A DNA stretch of 44,792 bases from Variovorax sp. YR752 (lineage in GTDB: Bacteria > Pseudomonadota > Gammaproteobacteria > Burkholderiales > Burkholderiaceae_C): NCBI GenBank assembly GCA_945860785.1, contig CAMATD010000008.1, positions 1 to 44,792 of the forward strand, in the 5' to 3' direction. The notes under the pieces were generated by a model. The model did no database searches, was not told the DNA's origin, and was given only the letters and a program-made list of their open reading frames with translations. Each line of letters opens with the position of its first letter. Positions within the stretch are counted from its first letter, which is position 1. The translations under genes were made by a program, and so were the position numbers. Positions 40,302-44,792 of the stretch are shown in pieces.

Positions 40302-41572
40302 AGGCGCCCGCGCTGCTCGACAACGCGCGCCTGCCGCGCTGGCTGCTGCCGACCGATTGGCCGCAGCGCGACGGCGTGCCCGTGCTGGCGCGCATCGCGC
40401 TCGAAGCCGGGCGCGTGCAATCGGTTCGGCCCGTCGCCGACGACGCCATGCCCTCTCCCGAAAGCTGGGACCTGGCGGGCACGCTGGTGCTCCCGGGCTT
40501 CGTCGATGCGCACACGCACCTCGACAAGGCCTTCACGCTGCCGCGCATGAAGCAGGTGCAGCCGGGCCTGCTCGGCGCCATCGACGCGATGCTCAGCGAC
40601 CGCGTGCACTGGAGCCCCGACGACGTGCGCGAGCGCGCCTCGCGCGGCCTGCAGTGGGCCTGGGAATGCGGCACCACCCATGTGCGCACGCACGTCGACT
40701 GGTGGGAGCCCGACTCGCTTCCGCTGGCCTGGCCGGTGATGGCCGAGCTTGCGCAGGAATGGGCCGGCAAGGTGCGGCTGGAGCAGGTGAGCCTGATCAA
40801 GCTGCCATTGTTCGAAGACGCGGCGCAGGCGCTGCGGCTCGCGCAGCAGGTGAAGGCCACGGGGCCGCATGCGCTGCTTGGCGGCTTCGTGCATTCGACC
40901 AACTGGAGCGAGAACGCACTGCGCAACCTGTTGGTGGCAGCGCAGGCCTGCGACCTCGACATCGACCTGCACGTCGATGAAGAACTCAATGCCTCGGCAG
41001 TGGGCCTGCAGACCACCGCGCGCATCCTTCGCGAGATCGGCTTCGAAGGCCGCGTGGTCTGCGGCCACATCTGCGCGCTCGCGGCGCAGCCCGAAGCCCA
41101 GGCCTTCGCCACGCTCGACGCGGTGGCGCGCGCACCGATCACCGTCGTCTCGCTGCCCGCCACCAACCTGCTGCTGCAGGACGCGGTGACCGGCCGCACA
41201 CCGCGGCAACGCGGCATCACGCTCGTGAAGGAAGCGCGCGAGCGCGGCATTCCGCTGCTGTTCGCGAGCGACAACGTGCAGGACCCTTTCTGCCGGCTCG
41301 GCAGCTTCGACCCGGTCGAGGCGCTGGGCACGGCTGCGCTGGTCGCGCAGCTCGACGAGCCCTTCGACAACTGGTCGCAGGCGCTGTGCCGCAGCGATTG
41401 GCTTCAGCGCGCGCCCGCCACCGCGGCACCGACGCTGGTCGGCGCCAAAGCCGACCTGGTGCTGTTCACGCAGGCCGACCACCATGGCTGGCCCTCGCGC
41501 ACCGCCACCCGCGTCGTGCTGCGCGAAGGCCGCGTGACGCACGGCGACGCGGTGCCTTTCTTCCCCAAGTAA
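40298..41572 (+). CDS. Cytosine-deaminase-like amidohydrolase
   Basis: A 424-residue metal-dependent hydrolase of the CodA/AtzC type (COG0402-like). Metal ligands and active-site residues are VDAHTHLDKAF (HxH, about residue 70), LHVDEELNAS (His and Glu), VCGHICAL (His) and FASDNVQDPFCRLGSFDP (metal Asp). E. coli CodA has DD at the last site where this protein has DN, so cytosine need not be the substrate; a related deaminase or amide/ring hydrolase is equally possible. The start at 40298 is fixed by the ATGA overlap. The creatininase-family gene follows after 15 bases. Confidence 0.88.
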   Translation: MKAPALLDNARLPRWLLPTDWPQRDGVPVLARIALEAGRVQSVRPVADDAMPSPESWDLAGTLVLPGFVDAHTHLDKAFTLPRMKQVQPGLLGAIDAMLSDRVHWSPDDVRERASRGLQWAWECGTTHVRTHVDWWEPDSLPLAWPVMAELAQEWAGKVRLEQVSLIKLPLFEDAAQALRLAQQVKATGPHALLGGFVHSTNWSENALRNLLVAAQACDLDIDLHVDEELNASAVGLQTTARILREIGFEGRVVCGHICALAAQPEAQAFATLDAVARAPITVVSLPATNLLLQDAVTGRTPRQRGITLVKEARERGIPLLFASDNVQDPFCRLGSFDPVEALGTAALVAQLDEPFDNWSQALCRSDWLQRAPATAAPTLVGAKADLVLFTQADHHGWPSRTATRVVLREGRVTHGDAVPFFPK

Positions 41573-41587
41573 AGAACAAGGACTCCC

Positions 41588-42451
41588 ATGCTCCACGGCT
41601 ACATCCCACCCCACCGCTTCCTGCCCTACCTGAGCTGGACCGAAATCGCCGCGCTGCCCGACCGCGAGAACACGGTCATCGTGCTGCCCTGCGGCGCCAT
41701 CGAGCAGCACGGGCCGCACCTGCCCTGCTCGGTCGACAGCGTGATTTCCTCGGGCGTGATGGGCAAGGCGCTTGAAAAACTGCCGGCCGAGGTGCGCGCC
41801 TTCGCGCTGCCGACCATCACCTACGGCAAGTCGGAAGAGCACCTGCACTTCCCCGGCACGATGACGCTGACCGGCACCACGTTGCTGTCGACGGTGACCG
41901 AGATCGGCGAGTCGGTCTACCGCGCGGGCTTTCGCAAGCTGCTGTTCGCCAACGGCCATGGCGGCCAGCCGCAGGTGCTGGAAATGGCCGCGCGCGAGCT
42001 GCGGCTGCGCCATGGCGACTTCGTGGTGGTGCCGCACGGCGTGTCGCGCCTGCCGAACGCGTCGAGCAAGCAGATCAGCGACCAGGAAAAGCGCCTCTCG
42101 ATGCACGCCGGCCATTCCGAAACGGCGCTGATGCTCGCGCTCGCGCCCGACACCGTGCACATGGAGCGTGCGGCCGCCAATTTTCCGCCACCCTTCCCGA
42201 TCAAGCTGCTGTCGGCCGACGGCCGCCCGGCCTGCGCCTGGACCGCGCGCGACTTCGGCCCGAGCGGCGTGATCGGCGACCCGACCAGCGCCACGCGCGA
42301 ACAGGGCGCGGAGATCCTCGACACGCTCTCCGACAGCTGGGTGCAGGCGCTGACCGAGCTCTATGCGCTGCGCTGGGTGGTGCGCGACGAACCCACGTGG
42401 GAGCGCGGCCACCAGCAGGGCTTCATCCAGCAGTCCTTCGAGCCGGCCTGA
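41588..42451 (+). CDS. Creatininase-family amidohydrolase
   Basis: A 287-residue hydrolase of the creatininase/MftE/FAPy-deformylase family. The metal ligands appear as Glu and His in CGAIEQHGPHLPCSVDSV, NGHGGQPQVLEMAARELR, and HAGHSETALMLAL (Glu of the HxxE-type segment). Family members cut cyclic or linear amides (creatinine, formylaminopyrimidines). The start at 41588 follows an AAGGA. Together with the CodA-like gene it suggests successive hydrolysis of a nitrogen heterocycle or its formamide, as inference only. Confidence 0.92.
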   Translation: MLHGYIPPHRFLPYLSWTEIAALPDRENTVIVLPCGAIEQHGPHLPCSVDSVISSGVMGKALEKLPAEVRAFALPTITYGKSEEHLHFPGTMTLTGTTLLSTVTEIGESVYRAGFRKLLFANGHGGQPQVLEMAARELRLRHGDFVVVPHGVSRLPNASSKQISDQEKRLSMHAGHSETALMLALAPDTVHMERAAANFPPPFPIKLLSADGRPACAWTARDFGPSGVIGDPTSATREQGAEILDTLSDSWVQALTELYALRWVVRDEPTWERGHQQGFIQQSFEPA

Positions 42452-42515
42452 GGCGCGCTCCCGGCATCAGCCCCTTTTTCCATTTTTTCCATCCAGCCCT
42501 AGAGAGGTTCTCACC

Positions 42516-43502
42516 ATGCGTACTCCCGCTCTTTCCCTGGCCGCCGCCGCCGCGCTCGCCCTGCTCACCGCAGTCGCACCCGCACGCGCCGAGGACAAGT
42601 TCACCTACATGACCAACTGGTACGCGCAGGCCGAGCACGGCGGCTTCTACCAGACGGTGGCGCTGGGCATCTACAAGAAGTACGGCCTCGACGTGACCAT
42701 CAAGATGGGCGGCCCGCAGGTCAACATCACGCAGATGATGGCGGCCGGCCAGGCCGACTGCATCATGGGTTCGAGCGACATCCAGATGATGCAGGTGCGC
42801 GAAGGCGGCGTGCCGGTGGTCAACGTGGCGGCCTACTTCCAGAAGGACCCGCAGGTGCTGATCGCGCACGACGACGTGAAGAAGTTCGAAGATCTGAAGG
42901 GCAAGACGCTCTTGATCGGCGCGCAGGCCAATCGTGGCTACTGGCCCTGGCTCAAGGCCAAGTTCGGCTTCACCGACGAACAGACCCGGCCCTACACCTT
43001 CAACATCCAGCCCTTCGTGGCGGACAAGAACACCGCGCAGCAGGGCTACCTGACCTCCGAGCCCTACGCGATCCAGAAGGCGGGCGTGAAGAGCACGGTG
43101 TTGATGTTCAGCGACCACGGCTTTCCGGCCTACGCGACCACGGTGTCGTGCATGGAGAAGACGGTGAAGGACCGCAGCAAGCAGGTCGCCGCCTTCGTGA
43201 AGGCATCGGCCGAGGGCTGGAAGAGCTACCTCGCCGACCCGGCGCCCGCCAACGCGCTGATCAAGAAGGACAACCCCAACATGACCGCCGACCAGCTGGC
43301 CTACAGCGTGGCCAAGCTCAAGGAGATGGGCATGGTCACCGGTGGCGATGCGGCCAAGCTCGGCATCGGCGTGATCACCGATGCGCGCTCCAAGGCGAGC
43401 TACGACTTTCTCGTGACCGCCAAGCTGCTCGATCCGGCGAAGGTCGAACTGGCCAAGACCTACACGACGGAATTCGTGAAAGACGCCAAGGTCCTGCCCT
43501 GA
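42516..43502 (+). CDS. ABC importer solute-binding protein, NMT1/THI5/SsuA type
   Basis: A 328-residue periplasmic protein. GAGAGG precedes the ATG, then a clear signal peptide (LSLAAAAALALLTAVAPARAED). The mature part begins FTYMTNWYAQAEHGGFYQTVALGIYKKYGLDV, the typical opening of NMT1/THI5-like binders, with MMAAGQADCIMGSS in the hinge region. Members bind pyrimidines (ThiY), riboflavin, sulfonates or nitriles. It is the first gene of an importer with the ATPase and permease that follow. The pyrimidine-like enzymes upstream make a pyrimidine or similar ring a good guess. Confidence 0.93.
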   Translation: MRTPALSLAAAAALALLTAVAPARAEDKFTYMTNWYAQAEHGGFYQTVALGIYKKYGLDVTIKMGGPQVNITQMMAAGQADCIMGSSDIQMMQVREGGVPVVNVAAYFQKDPQVLIAHDDVKKFEDLKGKTLLIGAQANRGYWPWLKAKFGFTDEQTRPYTFNIQPFVADKNTAQQGYLTSEPYAIQKAGVKSTVLMFSDHGFPAYATTVSCMEKTVKDRSKQVAAFVKASAEGWKSYLADPAPANALIKKDNPNMTADQLAYSVAKLKEMGMVTGGDAAKLGIGVITDARSKASYDFLVTAKLLDPAKVELAKTYTTEFVKDAKVLP

Positions 43503-43515
43503 ACTTCCCTTCTCC

Positions 43516-44346
43516 ATGAACCGCATCGCACCCCACACCCTCGCGCCGCCGACGGCGCCTGCCGTGCCCGCGGTGGAAGTGCTCTCGGCCGAGAAGACCT
43601 ACCCGAACGGCACGCAGGCGCTGCTGCCGGTGGACCTGTCGATCGCCGAGGGTGAGTTCGTCACGCTGCTCGGCCCCTCGGGCTGCGGCAAGAGCACGCT
43701 GCTGAAGATGGTGGCGGGCATGCTCGAGCCGAGCGACGGCCGCCTGCTGGTGTGGCGCAGGCCCGTGGCGCAGATTCAGAGTTGCCCGCACAAGCTGTCC
43801 TTCGTGTTCCAGTCGCCCACGCTGATGCCGTGGGCCAGCGTACAGACCAATGTGCGGCTGCCGCTCGACCTCGCGGGGGTGCCGCGCAAGGAGGCCGATG
43901 CGCGGGTGATGGAGTCGCTTGCGCTCGTCGGCCTTGAGAAGTTCGCTGGTGCGCTGCCGCGCGCGCTCTCGGGCGGTATGCAGATGCGCGTGTCGATCGC
44001 GCGCGGACTCGTCACGCAACCCGACCTGCTGCTGATGGACGAGCCCTTCGGCGCGCTCGACGAGATCACGCGCCACAAGCTCGATGCCGATCTGCTCGAG
44101 CTCTGGCGCAAGAAGAAGCTCACGGTGATCTTCGTGACGCACTCGATCCACGAGGCGGTGTTTCTCTCGAGCCGCGTGGTGATGATGGCCGCGCGCCCCG
44201 GACGCGTGGTGGAACAGTTCCAGATCGACGAGCCGTATCCACGCAGCGCCGACTTCATGGTGACGCCCGAGTTCGCGAAGTATGCGAAGCGGCTGCAGGA
44301 CAGCCTGCTGCGCGCAAGCAGCTCCGACGAGGCGTACGCGCGATGA
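43516..44346 (+). CDS. ABC importer ATP-binding protein (SsuB/TauB/ThiZ-like)
   Basis: A 276-residue ATPase with Walker A GPSGCGKSTLLK (about residue 55), Q-loop VFQSPTLMPWASV, signature LSGGMQMRVSIARG, Walker B LLLMDEPFGALDEITR and switch VTHSIHEAVFLSSRV. This is the usual set for NitT/TauT-type importers; there is no C-terminal regulatory domain. It starts 13 bases after the binding protein, and its TGA overlaps the permease ATG. Confidence 0.94.
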   Translation: MNRIAPHTLAPPTAPAVPAVEVLSAEKTYPNGTQALLPVDLSIAEGEFVTLLGPSGCGKSTLLKMVAGMLEPSDGRLLVWRRPVAQIQSCPHKLSFVFQSPTLMPWASVQTNVRLPLDLAGVPRKEADARVMESLALVGLEKFAGALPRALSGGMQMRVSIARGLVTQPDLLLMDEPFGALDEITRHKLDADLLELWRKKKLTVIFVTHSIHEAVFLSSRVVMMAARPGRVVEQFQIDEPYPRSADFMVTPEFAKYAKRLQDSLLRASSSDEAYAR

Positions 44347-44792
44347 AGGCCGGGCCCTTGCTGAGCCAGCCGCGCGTGCAGCGCGTGCTCTACCCGGTGC
44401 TGATCGGCGTGGTGCTGGTGGCGCTGTGGCAATGGATGGTGGTCACGATGGAGCTGCCGCCCTACCTCGTGCCATCGCCCTATCTGATGATGCAAACGCT
44501 GGTGACCGACTGGGTGCCGCTGGGCAATGCACTGCTGGTCACGCTCAAGATCACGGTGCTGTCGTTTGCGCTGGCCACGGTCGCGGGGGTGCTGATCTCG
44601 TTCCTGTTCGTGCAGAGCAAGCGCATCGAGACGGCGCTCTTTCCCTACGCCGTGCTGCTGCAGGTGACGCCCATCGTCGCGGTGGCGCCGCTGATCATCA
44701 TCTGGGTGAAGAACCCGGTGGCCGCAATGACGGTGTGCGCCGCGCTGGTGGCGCTGTGCCCGATCATCAGCAATACCACGCTCGGCCTGCGC
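44343..44792 (+). CDS. ABC importer permease (SsuC/TauC-like), N-terminal part
   Basis: The reading frame is open from the ATG at 44343 (overlapping the ATPase stop, ATGA) to the right edge, giving 150 residues. It shows membrane segments at VLYPVLIGVVLVALWQWMVV, LLVTLKITVLSFALATVAGV and VLLQVTPIVAVAPLIIIW. PPYLVPSP, 15 or so residues after the first segment, is the usual NitT/TauT permease motif. The EAA loop lies outside the window. Confidence 0.9.
   Translation, partial: MKAGPLLSQPRVQRVLYPVLIGVVLVALWQWMVVTMELPPYLVPSPYLMMQTLVTDWVPLGNALLVTLKITVLSFALATVAGVLISFLFVQSKRIETALFPYAVLLQVTPIVAVAPLIIIWVKNPVAAMTVCAALVALCPIISNTTLGLR

Overview
The window is a chromosomal segment of a high-GC betaproteobacterium, most likely a member of the Comamonadaceae close to Variovorax. 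The signs are the codon use, paired glyQ/glyS, aceK, a CodA-like/creatininase/NMT1-type ABC cluster, and the H-box of the histidine kinase. The genus is an inference from general resemblance, not from a search. I see no phage, plasmid, insertion sequence, CRISPR array, tRNA or rRNA.

Layout. At 1-810 there is the end of an AraC regulator overlapping an M50-type membrane protease gene. At 834-4062 (minus) a thiamine unit runs from a promoter and a TPP riboswitch into thiC, then a HAD phosphatase and a thioredoxin-like protein. The only gene-poor stretch longer than 300 bases is 4032-4414; it holds the thiC promoter and a long palindromic element at 4213-4294, and I see nothing else in it. At 4415-7573 are ychJ and a divergent hybrid histidine kinase / LuxR-type regulator pair. 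At 7594-17255 (minus) lie catabolic and central-metabolism genes: amidase, periplasmic trehalase, acyl-CoA dehydrogenase, M20 peptidase, thiolase, aceK and a beta-carbonic anhydrase. At 17275-18375 is an atypical, lower-GC secreted hypothetical protein. At 18413-19988 a LiuR-like MerR regulator and a metallo-beta-lactamase-fold hydrolase diverge around a perfect 20-bp palindrome. At 20021-22244 an LRR-protein kinase gene overlaps an RluA-type pseudouridine synthase gene.

Two transport/catabolic modules stand out. The first (22312-31207) has an SDR, an IlvD/Edd-type sugar-acid dehydratase, a DenD-like dehydrogenase, a FadR-type GntR regulator and a divergent CUT1 ABC importer. The regulator and the importer are separated by three ACCGGT sites spaced exactly 16 bp apart. 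The likely role is uptake and oxidative breakdown of a sugar or sugar acid. The second (38899 to the right edge) has a RutR-like TetR regulator, a flavodoxin-fold oxidoreductase, a cytosine-deaminase-like amidohydrolase, a creatininase-family amidohydrolase and an NMT1/SsuA-type ABC importer. It looks like uptake and stepwise hydrolysis of a nitrogen heterocycle or amide whose identity is unknown. Between them are housekeeping genes (ygjP-like, plsC-like, gmhB, glyS, glyQ), a PAP2 phosphatase and a type II asparaginase.

An unusual property of the window is that eight otherwise full-length genes between about 4.9 and 30.4 kb carry a nonsense codon or a small indel: histidine kinase, amidase, M20 peptidase, LRR-kinase, RluA, GntR, solute-binding protein and second permease. 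A ninth gene (PAP2) lacks a sensible stop. The four premature stops are all of the kind that one C-to-T or G-to-A change in a Gln or Trp codon would give. Sequence error is the simplest explanation, but real gene decay cannot be excluded from the sequence alone. Broken genes are listed as pseudogenes over their full reconstructed span.
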